Of a stretch of DNA of 64,000 nucleotides, positions 49,968 through 58,017 are shown in pieces. The notes below the pieces were generated by a model. That model was not told the DNA's origin, made no database searches, and was given only the letters and a program-made list of their open reading frames with translations. Location of the stretch: the NCBI GenBank assembly GCA_021851785.1, contig JAJZBV010000003.1:86375-150374 (forward strand). The letters are read 5' to 3'. Both the position numbers and the translations under genes were made by a program. The DNA comes from Pseudomonadota bacterium (lineage in GTDB: Bacteria; Pseudomonadota; Alphaproteobacteria; Acetobacterales; Acetobacteraceae). Within the stretch, counting starts at the first letter, position 1. Every line of letters begins with the position of its first letter.

Positions 49968-51356
49968 TCAAAGCCGGGATTCGCGGAAGATTTCCCGTGT
50001 CTCGCCTTGCCACGCCGTATCATAACGCGCCAGCCAGTGCTCGGCCTGGGTCGGCCCGCCGGCGACGATGTCTTCGAGCGGGGCGAGAAACTGGCGCTCG
50101 TCGACGCCATCGGCGGCGAGGCGGGCGCGGGCGCGCAGGCCATCCTTGGCGATCGCCACCACCTCCCGCGCGAGATCACGCAATGTCCCCTCCGGCCGCG
50201 CCGGAGTCGGCCACGGCGCGGCGAGGCCGCTTCGCGGCACCGCGGCACGGAGGGCGACGAAATCCTGCCACGGATGGGCGCGGATCAGCGCCGCCGCCGC
50301 CGCCAGCGCCGCGCCATCATAAAGCAGCCCGGTCCAGAGCGCGCTCTGCGCCAGCATCATCGCCGGCGTCCCGGCATCCGCGCCACGCATCTCGAGAAAC
50401 CGCTTGAGCCGCACATCGGTGAAAACGGTGGTGAGATGATCGGCGAAATCGCCGACCACCGCCCGCTCCCCGGGCACCTCGTCGAGGCCGGTTTCGAGAA
50501 AGCGGCGGAAGGAACGTCCGGCGAGATCGATGAAGCCGCCGTCCCGCTGGATGAAATACATCGGCACGTCGAGCACCCAGTCCACATACCGCTCGAAACC
50601 GAAGCCATCCTCGAAGAACACCGGCGGGATGCCGGTGCGGTCGGGGTCGGTGTCGGTCCAGATATGGGCGCGGTAGGAGAGAAATCCGTTCGGGCGGCCC
50701 TCGGTGAACGGGGAATTGGCGAACAAAGCCGTCGCCAGCGGCTGCAGCGCGAGCGCGACGCGGAGCTTTTGCACCATGTCCGCCTCCGACCCGTAGTCGA
50801 GATTGACCTGCACGGTGCAGGTGCGGAGCATCATGTCGAGGCCGAGCGCGCCGCGCGCGGGCATGTAGCGGCGCATGATGGCGTAGCGGCTTTTCGGCAT
50901 CCACGGCATTTCGTCGCGGCGCGCCAGCGGGTGAAAGCCAAGGGCCGCGAAGCCGAGGCCGAGCGCATCGGCGGCGTCGTGCATCTCGGCGAAATGCGTC
51001 GCCATTTCGCGCCCCGTGGCATGGAGGTCGGGAAGCAGGCCGCCCGAGAGTTCCAGTTGCCCGCCCGGTTCCAGCGAGATCGACGCCTCATCGCGCGCGG
51101 CGCCGCCCTTGAGCCCGATCATCCGGCCGCGATCGAGGATCGGCGCCCAGCCGGCGCGCTCGAATCCGGCGAGGACGGCGCCGATTCCCGCCGGCTCATA
51201 GGCGGGTGGCGCGAGATCGGCGAGGTGGAAGCCGAATTTTTCATGCTCGGTGCCGATCCGCCACGCTTCGCGCGGCTTGCCACCGGCCTCTAACCAGGCG
51301 GCGAGCTGGCGCCGATCGGTGATGGGGGTGGCGTCGATCTCGCCGGGATTGGACAT
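49968..51356 (-). CDS. gshA: Glutamate-cysteine ligase GshA (plant/alphaproteobacterial type)
   Basis: 462 residues of the GCS2 family. WRIGTEHEKFGFHLADLAPPAYEP is the N-terminal signature; ISLEPGGQLELSGGLLPDLH carries the Glu ligands of the ATP-grasp-like site. MPKSRYAIMRRYMPARGALGLDMMLRTCTVQVNLDYGSEADMVQKLRVALALQP and TDTDPDRTG are typical of the plant-like enzymes. It makes gamma-glutamylcysteine, the first step of glutathione synthesis, matching glutathione-using proteins in the window. The ATG at 51356 (MSNPGEIDA) gives the usual N-terminus. It lies 62 bases downstream of rsmE and is probably co-transcribed. Confidence 0.95.
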   Translation of the reverse strand: MSNPGEIDATPITDRRQLAAWLEAGGKPREAWRIGTEHEKFGFHLADLAPPAYEPAGIGAVLAGFERAGWAPILDRGRMIGLKGGAARDEASISLEPGGQLELSGGLLPDLHATGREMATHFAEMHDAADALGLGFAALGFHPLARRDEMPWMPKSRYAIMRRYMPARGALGLDMMLRTCTVQVNLDYGSEADMVQKLRVALALQPLATALFANSPFTEGRPNGFLSYRAHIWTDTDPDRTGIPPVFFEDGFGFERYVDWVLDVPMYFIQRDGGFIDLAGRSFRRFLETGLDEVPGERAVVGDFADHLTTVFTDVRLKRFLEMRGADAGTPAMMLAQSALWTGLLYDGAALAAAAALIRAHPWQDFVALRAAVPRSGLAAPWPTPARPEGTLRDLAREVVAIAKDGLRARARLAADGVDERQFLAPLEDIVAGGPTQAEHWLARYDTAWQGETREIFRESRL

Positions 51357-51418
51357 GCGGCTTTCGTGACCTTTTGGCGCGCCTCCGGAAGGGCGGCGCA
51401 GGAAAATGGCAGGCGCAG

Positions 51419-52135
51419 TCAACGCCGCCGGGGCGCGGCCTGAAGCAGGGCCAACCCGGCGATCACGGCGGTTTCGGCGCGGAGGATGCGCGGCCCGAGC
51501 GTCGCCGGCTCTACAAAGGGATGCGCGCGCAACACGTCAAGCTCCGCCGGTGCGAATCCCCCCTCCGGCCCGACGATGAGCGCCGTTGGCCCTGGTTTTG
51601 CCACCACCGGCGGCGCCTCGGCGCGCTCGATCGCGGCGACCAGACGGCGCCCGCGCGGCCAACCGGCGAGGAGGGCGGGGAGCGGTTGCGGCGCCTGGAT
51701 CGCGGGCAGCGACAGCCGCTCGCTCTGCTCCGCCGCCTCCCGCGCGATCGCTTCCAGCCGGGCGAGATTGACCCGCTCGCCGAGGCTATGCATCGTGATC
51801 ACCGGGAAAATCGCCGCAACCCCAAGCTCGGTCGCCTTCTGCACGACGAGATCGGTCGCCGGGCGCTTGAGGAGGGCGAAGGCCAGCCAGAGATCGGAGT
51901 CCTGTTCGGGCGCGGGCGGGCGAAGCCGTGCCTCGATCTCGATCTCCGCCGCGCCCCGGCGGAGGGCGCTGATCCGGCCCCGCCATTCGCCGTCCCGGGC
52001 GTTGAACAGCGCGATGACGGCGCCGGGCGCCAAGCGCATCACCGCGCCGAGATAATGCGCCTGATCGGGAGGGAGGGCGACGATGCCGCCGGCGGTGAGC
52101 GCGGCCGGCGTGTGGAGACGGATTGACCTGGCCAT
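51419..52135 (-). CDS. rsmE: 16S rRNA (uracil-1498-N3)-methyltransferase RsmE
   Basis: 238 residues of the SPOUT superfamily. The N-terminal PUA-like part (RLHTPAALTAGGIVALPPDQAHYLGAVMRL) is followed by the knotted domain with LALLKRPATDLVVQKATELG, TMHSLGERVNLARLEAIAREAAEQSERLSLPAI and the AdoMet-binding loop LIVGPEGGFAPAEL and LGPRILRAETA. It methylates U1498 of 16S rRNA. The start at 52135 (MARSIRL) was chosen as the family N-terminus. It is divergent from ubiA with only 22 bases between start codons. Confidence 0.94.
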   Translation of the reverse strand: MARSIRLHTPAALTAGGIVALPPDQAHYLGAVMRLAPGAVIALFNARDGEWRGRISALRRGAAEIEIEARLRPPAPEQDSDLWLAFALLKRPATDLVVQKATELGVAAIFPVITMHSLGERVNLARLEAIAREAAEQSERLSLPAIQAPQPLPALLAGWPRGRRLVAAIERAEAPPVVAKPGPTALIVGPEGGFAPAELDVLRAHPFVEPATLGPRILRAETAVIAGLALLQAAPRRR

Positions 52136-52157
52136 GATAGCGGTCAGACTAGCACCC

Positions 52158-53063
52158 ATGACCGCGCATACCGATATCGTTCGCGACGGCTTCCTCGCCC
52201 GCCTGCCGCCGCGCTGGCAGCCCTATCTCCTGCTCGCGCGGCTCGACCGGCCGATCGGCGCCTGGCTTTTGTTTCTCCCCGGCCTCTGGAGCATCCTGCT
52301 CGCGCGGCCGGGCGCCAAGCGCGCGCTCTGGCTGATCGCCCTGTTTGCCGTGGGCAGCGTTCTGATGCGCGCCGCCGGCTGCACCGTCAACGACATGTGG
52401 GACCGCGATCTCGACCGCCAGGTGGCGCGCACCAGTGGCCGCCCGCTCGCCGCGGGCGCCCTCGGGCTCGGCGAGGCGGCGGTTTTTCTCGCCGTCCTGC
52501 TCGCGCTCTCGCTGGTCATCCTCCTGCAATTGCCGCCGCTCGCGCAAGCGCTCGGGGTGGGCTCCTTGGCGCTGGTCGCGACCTACCCGCTCGCCAAGCG
52601 CGTCACCTGGTGGCCGCAGGTGATGCTCGGCGCCACCTTCGGCTGGGGCGCGCCGCTCGGCTACGCCGCCGCGACCGGGCGCCTCACCCCCGCCGCCGGC
52701 GTGCTCTATCTCGGGGCGATCCTCTGGATCCTCGGGTACGACACCGTTTACGCCCACCAGGACCGCGAGGACGACGCCCTCGTCGGCGTGAAATCGACGG
52801 CGCGGCTGTTCGGCGGGCGGACGCGGCCGTTTCTCGCCGTCTGCTACGCGCTCGCGCTGCTCGCCCTCCTCGCCGCAGGACGCCTGGCCGGGCTCGGGGG
52901 TGGGTTTTTCGTCGCCCTCGCCGTGCCGGCGGCCCTTCTCGCCAGGCAGGTGATCGCGCTCGACATCGACGACCCGGCGCTTTGTCTCCGCCTCTTCAAG
53001 GCCAACCGCGAGGCCGGCCTCGCCATCGCGCTCGCCATCGCGCTCGGCGGCTATGGAGTTTGA
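52158..53063 (+). CDS. ubiA: 4-hydroxybenzoate polyprenyltransferase UbiA
   Basis: 301 residues, eight or nine membrane segments. YLLLARLDRPIGAWLLFLPGLWSI is the family opening. The two Asp-rich Mg/prenyl-diphosphate motifs are NDMWDRDLDRQVART and DTVYAHQDREDDALVGVKSTA. It prenylates 4-hydroxybenzoate in ubiquinone synthesis. It is transcribed away from rsmE across a 22-bp gap. Directly after its stop begins an AT-rich hairpin element (core 53072-53095). Confidence 0.95.
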   Translation: MTAHTDIVRDGFLARLPPRWQPYLLLARLDRPIGAWLLFLPGLWSILLARPGAKRALWLIALFAVGSVLMRAAGCTVNDMWDRDLDRQVARTSGRPLAAGALGLGEAAVFLAVLLALSLVILLQLPPLAQALGVGSLALVATYPLAKRVTWWPQVMLGATFGWGAPLGYAAATGRLTPAAGVLYLGAILWILGYDTVYAHQDREDDALVGVKSTARLFGGRTRPFLAVCYALALLALLAAGRLAGLGGGFFVALAVPAALLARQVIALDIDDPALCLRLFKANREAGLAIALAIALGGYGV

Positions 53064-53106
53064 AAGAAAGAGGTTCTTTCTTGAAAGAAAGAACCAAAGA
53101 CCTTTT
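53062..53106 (+). repeat. AT-rich 3' hairpin element, copy C (after ubiA)
   Basis: An 11-bp perfect inverted repeat GGTTCTTTCTT/AAGAAAGAACC with a 2-base loop (53072-53095), followed by the arm AAAGACCTTTTAT. It starts at the ubiA stop codon and is in the ubiA sense orientation, 15 bases before the next gene's start. Confidence 0.75.
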
Positions 53107-53120
53107 ATCCTGAGGGAGGA

Positions 53121-54524
53121 ATGACCGTTTTGGACGAACCAAACGCCTGCAAGCCGGCAACCGCGCCGACGCCGGCCGATGGTCTCGACGCGCTGTCGGA
53201 GGCGCCCTGGCGGCGGTTTCATACCATCGCTGTGCTGCTGTTCGGGGTCGGCTGGGCGATGGATGCGTTCGAGGTGACATTGGTCGGCAATGTCATGGGC
53301 GCGCTCGGGGCGCGGTTTCACCTCGGCGCGCAGGCGATGTCGGTGCTGCTCGCGGCGTGGTTTTTCGGGCTGATGCTGGGCGCCGCCTGGTTCGGCCGGC
53401 TTTCCGACCGCCATGGAAGGCGGCGGGTGTTTCTCGCCAGCCTCACGCTTTACGGCCTCGCGACCCTGGCCGCCGCGTTCGCGCCCAATCTCGCCGCCCT
53501 GCTTGTGCTCCGCGCTCTCGCCGGGGTCGGGGTCGGCGCCGAATACGCGGCGATCAACGCCGCGATCACCGAATTGGTGCCGCGCCGCGCGCGCGGGCGG
53601 GCGGCGGCGATCGTGCTCAATTTCTGGCCGCTCGGCAGCCTGCTCGCCGCCCTCCTCGCCTGGCCGCTGCTCGCCGCGCTCCCGCCCGATCTCGGCTGGC
53701 GGGTGGTGTTCGCGACGGGCGGGCTGATCGCGCTGTCCACCGCCTGGCTGCGGCGCTATCTGCCCGAGAGCCCGCGCTGGCTGCTGGCGCAGGGACGGGG
53801 CGCGGAAGCCGCCGCCATCCTCGCCCGGGTGACCGGCGGCGCGCCGGCGGCGCTGGCGCCGCTCGCCGCTCCGGCCGCGAAAGCCTCGCTGATCGCGCTG
53901 CTGCGCCACGCGCCGGGGCGGCTCGCGCTCGGCGCCGCGCTCGATTTCGCCGAGGCCGCCGGGTATTATGGCCTGTTCGCGTTCCTTCCCCTGGTGGTGC
54001 TGCCCGCTTTGCATCTCGCGCCCCATGCCCTGCCGCTCTTTTATCTCGCCGGCAGTCTCGGCGCGCTGATCGGCGGGCTTGCCGCGGCGCTGGCGCTCGA
54101 TCGGTTCGGCCGTTTCGCGAGCGTGAGTTTTTTCTATGGCGCGACGGCGCTCGCCACCATCGCGCTGGCTTTCGTGACCGGCTTTGGCGCCGGCGCCATC
54201 ATGGCGGGTTTCGCGCTGACCAATCTGCTCGCGACCGCAAGCTGGATCGCCGCCTATCCGACGTTTTCCGAACTTTTCCCGACCCATTTGCGCGCGACCG
54301 GCATCGGCGCCAGCGTCGCCGTCGGGCGTATCGGGGCGATGATCGCGCCGTTCCTGGTCGCCGCCCTCGGCGCGCGGAGCATGGCCGCGGCGCTGTTTCT
54401 GCTCGCCGGATTCTGGCTGCTCGGGGCGCTGGCGATGGTGGTCTGGCGGGTCGCCGGCGGGATCGAGGGAAGCGGGATGGCGCTCGAGCGGATCGCGCCG
54501 GTGGCGGCGGCTTCCGGTGCCTGA
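53121..54524 (+). CDS. MFS transporter (metabolite:H+ symporter/NiaP-like)
   Basis: 467 residues with 12 predicted membrane segments. FGVGWAMDAFEVTLVGNVMGAL opens the protein in the manner of sugar/aromatic-acid MFS families. Motif A-like GRLSDRHGRRRVFLAS lies between segments 2 and 3, [27 protein letters not shown] in segment 4, and RRYLPESPRWLLAQGR at the central loop. The substrate is unknown. The stop lies 8 bases inside the next gene, the phosphoesterase/radical-SAM fusion, so the transporter likely handles a substrate or product of that enzyme (inference). Confidence 0.88.
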   Translation: MTVLDEPNACKPATAPTPADGLDALSEAPWRRFHTIAVLLFGVGWAMDAFEVTLVGNVMGALGARFHLGAQAMSVLLAAWFFGLMLGAAWFGRLSDRHGRRRVFLASLTLYGLATLAAAFAPNLAALLVLRALAGVGVGAEYAAINAAITELVPRRARGRAAAIVLNFWPLGSLLAALLAWPLLAALPPDLGWRVVFATGGLIALSTAWLRRYLPESPRWLLAQGRGAEAAAILARVTGGAPAALAPLAAPAAKASLIALLRHAPGRLALGAALDFAEAAGYYGLFAFLPLVVLPALHLAPHALPLFYLAGSLGALIGGLAAALALDRFGRFASVSFFYGATALATIALAFVTGFGAGAIMAGFALTNLLATASWIAAYPTFSELFPTHLRATGIGASVAVGRIGAMIAPFLVAALGARSMAAALFLLAGFWLLGALAMVVWRVAGGIEGSGMALERIAPVAAASGA

Positions 54525-56358
54525 CGGCGGACAAAGAGACATTACCGCGCCGCCGACGGTGCCGCTGCTCGTCGCCGAGGGGCCGGTTCTGGTCTTCGGC
54601 GGCTGCTATAGTAATCTCCAGGCGACCGAGGCGCTGCTCGCCGAGGCGGCCCGGCTTGGCATTCCGCCTTCGCGCATGATCTGCACCGGCGATGTCGTCG
54701 CTTATGGCGCCGATCCGGCGCCGGTGATCGCTCTCATCCGCGCCGCCGGGATCAGGACGGTGATGGGCAATTGCGAGGAACAGCTCGCCGCCGGCGCCGA
54801 GGATTGCGGCTGCGGCTTCGCCCCGGGATCGAGCTGCGAGCGGCTTTCGGCGGCCTGGTTCACCTATGCCAGCGCCCGTGTCGATCACGCGGCGCGGCGC
54901 TGGATGGCGGAATTGCCGCGCCGGCTCGATCTCCTCATCGGCGGGCGGCGCCTCGCCGTCGTCCATGGCGCGCCGAGCCGGATCAACCGCTTCGTCTTCG
55001 CCTCCCACCCCGCGGCCGAGCTTGCCGGCGAAATTGCCGAAACCGGCACCGCGGGCGTGATCGGCGGCCATTGCGGCCTGCCCTTCACCCGCGTTCTCGG
55101 CGACCGGCTCTGGCACAATGCCGGGGTGATCGGCCTGCCCGCCAATGACGCAACACCGCGCGGCTGGTTCAGCCTGCTGATCCCCGCAAAAGACGGGCCA
55201 GGGGGCGGCGGACTCGACATCCGCCATCTGCCGCTCACCTATGATCACCGCGCGGCGGCGGCGGCGATGCGGCGCGCCGGGCTGCCCGAGGATTACGCCG
55301 AGACGCTGGAGAGCGGCATCTGGCCGAATTTCGACATCCTGCCCGCCGCCGAGCAGGCGATGAGTGGCACAAGTCTCGCGCCCCCCGTGACAAGGTGGCG
55401 AAAGAACGCAGCCCCCGCGCCCGCCGCCCGCCCGGCTTTCGCCGACCCGGCGCGGACCGCCAACGGCGAGCCCCACGCGACGGTTGCGCTCACCGGCCTC
55501 GAAGCCCTGTGGTTCAATACCGGGACGTTGTGCAACATCGCCTGCGCCGATTGCTATATCGAAAGCAGCCCGCGCAATGACCGGCTGCTTTATCTCGCCC
55601 GCGCCGATTTCGACCGGTTTCTCGACGAGGCGGCGACCCGCCACCCCGAACTCGTCGAGATCGGCTTCACCGGCGGTGAGCCGTTTTTGAACCCGGAGAC
55701 GCCGGCGATGATCGCGGAGGCGCTCGCGCGCGGCTATCGCGCGCTCGTGCTGACCAACGCCATGCGCCCGATGCAGCGTCATCTCGCGCGGCTCCGCCGG
55801 CTTGCCGCGGCGCATGGCGCGCGGCTCGCGATCCGGGTGTCGCTCGACCATTACACCCGGGAGGGGCATGAGCGCTTGCGTGGCGCCGGGAGTTTCGCGC
55901 CGAGCCTCGCCGGGCTCCGCGCGCTCGCCGGGAGTGGCGCCTCGCTCTCGATCGCGGCCAGGCGGCCGCCCGAGGTCGAGGAGGCGGGCCTGCGCGCCGG
56001 CTTCGCCGCTTTGTTCGCGGAACTCGGCTTGGCACTCGATGCCTTCGATCCCGCGCGGCTGGTGTTGTTTCCCGAACTCGCGAACCAGCCCGACCCGCCG
56101 GAGGTGAGCGCGACCTGCTGGCGGACGCTCGCCCGGCGCGGGCGGCGGGTGATGTGCGAGACCTCGCGGATGGTCATCCATCGCCGGGGTGAGGCGGCGC
56201 CGCGTGTCGTTGCCTGCACCTTGCAGCCCTATGCGCCGGGTTTCGATCTCGGCGCCGATCTCCTGGCCGCGGCACGGCCGGTGACCCTCGACCACCCCTA
56301 TTGCGCGCGGTTTTGCGTCTTCGGCGCCGCTTCCTGCACGGCAATGGCGGGCCGCTGA
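54517..56358 (+). CDS. Metallophosphoesterase-like/radical SAM fusion protein
   Basis: 613 residues, GTG start overlapping the MFS gene by 8 bases. Residues 1-250 follow the metallophosphoesterase layout (CTGDVVAYGADP, VVHGAPSRINRF, GHCGLPFTRVLG), but the usual DxH is GGCYSN and GNH is GNC; a Cys-rich loop DCGCGFAPGSSCER is added. Residues 330-613 form a radical SAM domain: LCNIACADCYIESSP holds the CxxxCxxC iron-sulfur site, GFTGGEPFLNP follows, and HPYCARFCVFGAASC gives a C-terminal cysteine cluster as in SPASM-like enzymes. The product is unknown. The TGA stop is the first triplet of the adjacent IS remnant, so the natural C-terminus may have been altered slightly. Confidence 0.85.
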   Translation: MPDGGQRDITAPPTVPLLVAEGPVLVFGGCYSNLQATEALLAEAARLGIPPSRMICTGDVVAYGADPAPVIALIRAAGIRTVMGNCEEQLAAGAEDCGCGFAPGSSCERLSAAWFTYASARVDHAARRWMAELPRRLDLLIGGRRLAVVHGAPSRINRFVFASHPAAELAGEIAETGTAGVIGGHCGLPFTRVLGDRLWHNAGVIGLPANDATPRGWFSLLIPAKDGPGGGGLDIRHLPLTYDHRAAAAAMRRAGLPEDYAETLESGIWPNFDILPAAEQAMSGTSLAPPVTRWRKNAAPAPAARPAFADPARTANGEPHATVALTGLEALWFNTGTLCNIACADCYIESSPRNDRLLYLARADFDRFLDEAATRHPELVEIGFTGGEPFLNPETPAMIAEALARGYRALVLTNAMRPMQRHLARLRRLAAAHGARLAIRVSLDHYTREGHERLRGAGSFAPSLAGLRALAGSGASLSIAARRPPEVEEAGLRAGFAALFAELGLALDAFDPARLVLFPELANQPDPPEVSATCWRTLARRGRRVMCETSRMVIHRRGEAAPRVVACTLQPYAPGFDLGADLLAAARPVTLDHPYCARFCVFGAASCTAMAGR

Positions 56359-56658
56359 CCTGCCCCTGGATTTTCGGCCCACCGCAAAGTTGAGAGACTG
56401 ACTCCCTGGAGGGAGGGAGCGATGCGGAAATCGAGGTTCACGGATGAGCGGGGGGTGGGGATCATCCGGGCGGCGGATCGGGAGCCGGTGGCGGAGGTGG
56501 CCCGGCTGAAGAAGCTGGTGGCGGAACGCGATCCGGAGATCGGGGTGATGCGTGAGGTAGCGGCAAAAAACTGGTGAGCGTGTCGCCCCACCTGGGGCAA
56601 CAGCAGCAAGGAGCCGGGCTCTCAAGTTAACCGTGGTCCGAAGAAACAGGGCAGGTCA
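56356..56658 (+). mobile_element. 303-bp non-autonomous IS3-family derivative
   Basis: Both ends are preserved: TGACCTGCCCCTGGATTTTC at the left and, on the other strand, TGACCTGCCCTGTTTCTTCG at the right, clearly related inverted repeats. Between them an orfA remnant (51 codons) and an orfB remnant of 18 codons overlap as GTGA, as in intact IS3 elements. Almost the whole transposase has been lost by internal deletion. No clear target duplication was found (left flank ends CCGC, right flank begins GGCG). Right beside it is a GGCGGG/CCCGCC hairpin at 56659-56674. Confidence 0.85.
56422..56577 (+). pseudogene. Internally deleted IS3-family transposase OrfA
   Basis: 51 codons. The first 28 residues (MRKSRFTDERGVGIIRAADR then EPVAEVAR) are the N-terminus of IS3-type OrfA. 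They run in frame into its C-terminus LKKLVAERDPEIGVMREVAA ending KNW. The middle, with the helix-turn-helix and leucine zipper, is missing. Its stop overlaps a GTG that opens an 18-codon orfB remnant (56574-56630). It cannot encode a working transposase. Confidence 0.88.
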
Positions 56659-56724
56659 GGCGGGTTTGCCCGCCTCCCCGCCAAACCGCCCGGCTTTCGC
56701 CCCGATCGCTTTCGGGGCTAAAAT

Positions 56725-56753
56725 GTGCCGGCCGCCACAAAACCAGCCGGCAC
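56725..56753 (+). other. Inverted repeat upstream of the second substrate-binding protein
   Basis: GTGCCGGC (56725-56732) pairs with GCCGGCAC (56746-56753) over 13 bases. A second 7-bp hairpin, GCCCCGA/TCGGGGC, lies just before it. They are 26 bases or more upstream of the binding-protein start and could be an operator or leader structures. Function is not known. Confidence 0.4.
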
Positions 56754-56778
56754 GCCAAATTCGGGGAGATGACCAGGA

Positions 56779-58008
56779 ATGTCGATCACGCGCCGCCGCC
56801 TGCTCGCCACCAGCGCCGCCCTCGCCGCGCCGCTGGCGCGCGCCCGCGCCGCCGAGGACACCATAATCCGCATCGGCGTGCTCACCGATCTCTCCGGCCA
56901 GTACCGCGATAATTCCGGCCCCACCTCGGTGCTCGCGGCAGAGCAGGCGGTCGCGGATTTCCGGCCCGAGCAATACGGGTTCAAGGTCGAGATCCTCTCC
57001 GGCGATCATCGCCAGAAGCCGGATATCGCCTCGGCGCTCGCGCGCGAATGGTATGACCGCGACGGGGTGGACGCCATCGCCGATCTCAACAACACCGCCG
57101 TCGCGCTCGCGGTGAACACCGTTTCCACCGAAAAGGACAAGGCGCAGATCAACACCGGCGCGGCGTCGGGCGATCTCACCGGCAAGTATTGCAACCCCAA
57201 CATGGTGCATTTCGCGCCCGATACCTGGTGTTTCGCGCACTCCACCGGCGGCGCGATCGTCGAGCGCGGCGGCGATAGCTGGTTTCTCATCGTCGCCGAC
57301 TACACTTTCGGCCATGCGCTGGAGCAGAACATCTCGACGCTGGTCACCGGCAAGGGCGGCAAGGTGCTGGGTGCGGCGCGTTATCCGTTTCCCGGCACCA
57401 CCGATTTTTCCTCCTATCTGCTCGCGGCGCAGACCTCCGGCGCCAAGGTGCTCGGCCTCTGCAATACCGGCGGCGACATGGAAAACTGCGTCAAGCAGGC
57501 GCGCGAATTCGGCCTCGCCCAGCAGGGCATGAAGATCGCGGCGCTGCTCGGCTTCGTCACCGAAATCCACTCCATGGGGCTGGAGACGGCGCAGGGGCTG
57601 CTGATTTCCGACACCTTCTATTGGGACACGAACGACCGCACCCGCGCCTTCACCGCACGCTTCCTCAAGAAATCGCCGCATAATTACCCGAGCAGCCTGC
57701 ATGCGAGCTGCTATGCCGGCGTCACCCAGTATATGAAAGCGGTGGCCAAGCTCGGCGTCCCGGCGGCGCGCGGGTCCGGGCGAGCGGCGATCGCGGCGAT
57801 GAAAGCGATCCCGACCGACGATGATTGCTTCGGCCGCCAGCAAATCCGCCCCGATGGCCGCTTCATCACCCCGGTATTTCTTCTGGAGGCGAAGAAACCC
57901 GCCGAGAGCAAGATGCCGTGGGATGTGTTCAACATCCTCGCCACCACGCCGGCCGATCAGGCCTTCCGGCCGCTCGCCGAAAACGCCTGCCCGATGCTCA
58001 AAACCTGA
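56779..58008 (+). CDS. ABC transporter substrate-binding protein with Tat-like signal
   Basis: 409 residues. The N-terminus SITRRRLLATSAALAAPLARARA is a twin-arginine-like signal peptide. The mature part is a type I periplasmic binding protein (IIRIGVLTDLSGQYRDNSGP, LAAEQAVADF, VADYTFGHALEQN), related to the branched-chain/amide binding proteins. No permease or ATPase gene is adjacent, so it must use components encoded elsewhere. GGGGAGATGACCAGGA precedes the ATG. It is convergent with the 5-oxoprolinase gene, 9 bases apart. Confidence 0.9.
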   Translation: MSITRRRLLATSAALAAPLARARAAEDTIIRIGVLTDLSGQYRDNSGPTSVLAAEQAVADFRPEQYGFKVEILSGDHRQKPDIASALAREWYDRDGVDAIADLNNTAVALAVNTVSTEKDKAQINTGAASGDLTGKYCNPNMVHFAPDTWCFAHSTGGAIVERGGDSWFLIVADYTFGHALEQNISTLVTGKGGKVLGAARYPFPGTTDFSSYLLAAQTSGAKVLGLCNTGGDMENCVKQAREFGLAQQGMKIAALLGFVTEIHSMGLETAQGLLISDTFYWDTNDRTRAFTARFLKKSPHNYPSSLHASCYAGVTQYMKAVAKLGVPAARGSGRAAIAAMKAIPTDDDCFGRQQIRPDGRFITPVFLLEAKKPAESKMPWDVFNILATTPADQAFRPLAENACPMLKT

Positions 58009-58017
58009 GAGATACGC

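Noticed and set aside
52149-56625. Two open frames of about 800 codons on the minus strand opposite ubiA, the MFS gene and the radical SAM gene
   Set aside because: Composition is Arg/Glu/Gly-rich without motifs, and they span several recognised genes on the other strand.
56352-56662. Target-site duplication around the IS3 derivative
   Set aside because: The three or four bases on each side (CCGC and GGCG) do not match, so no duplication can be claimed.
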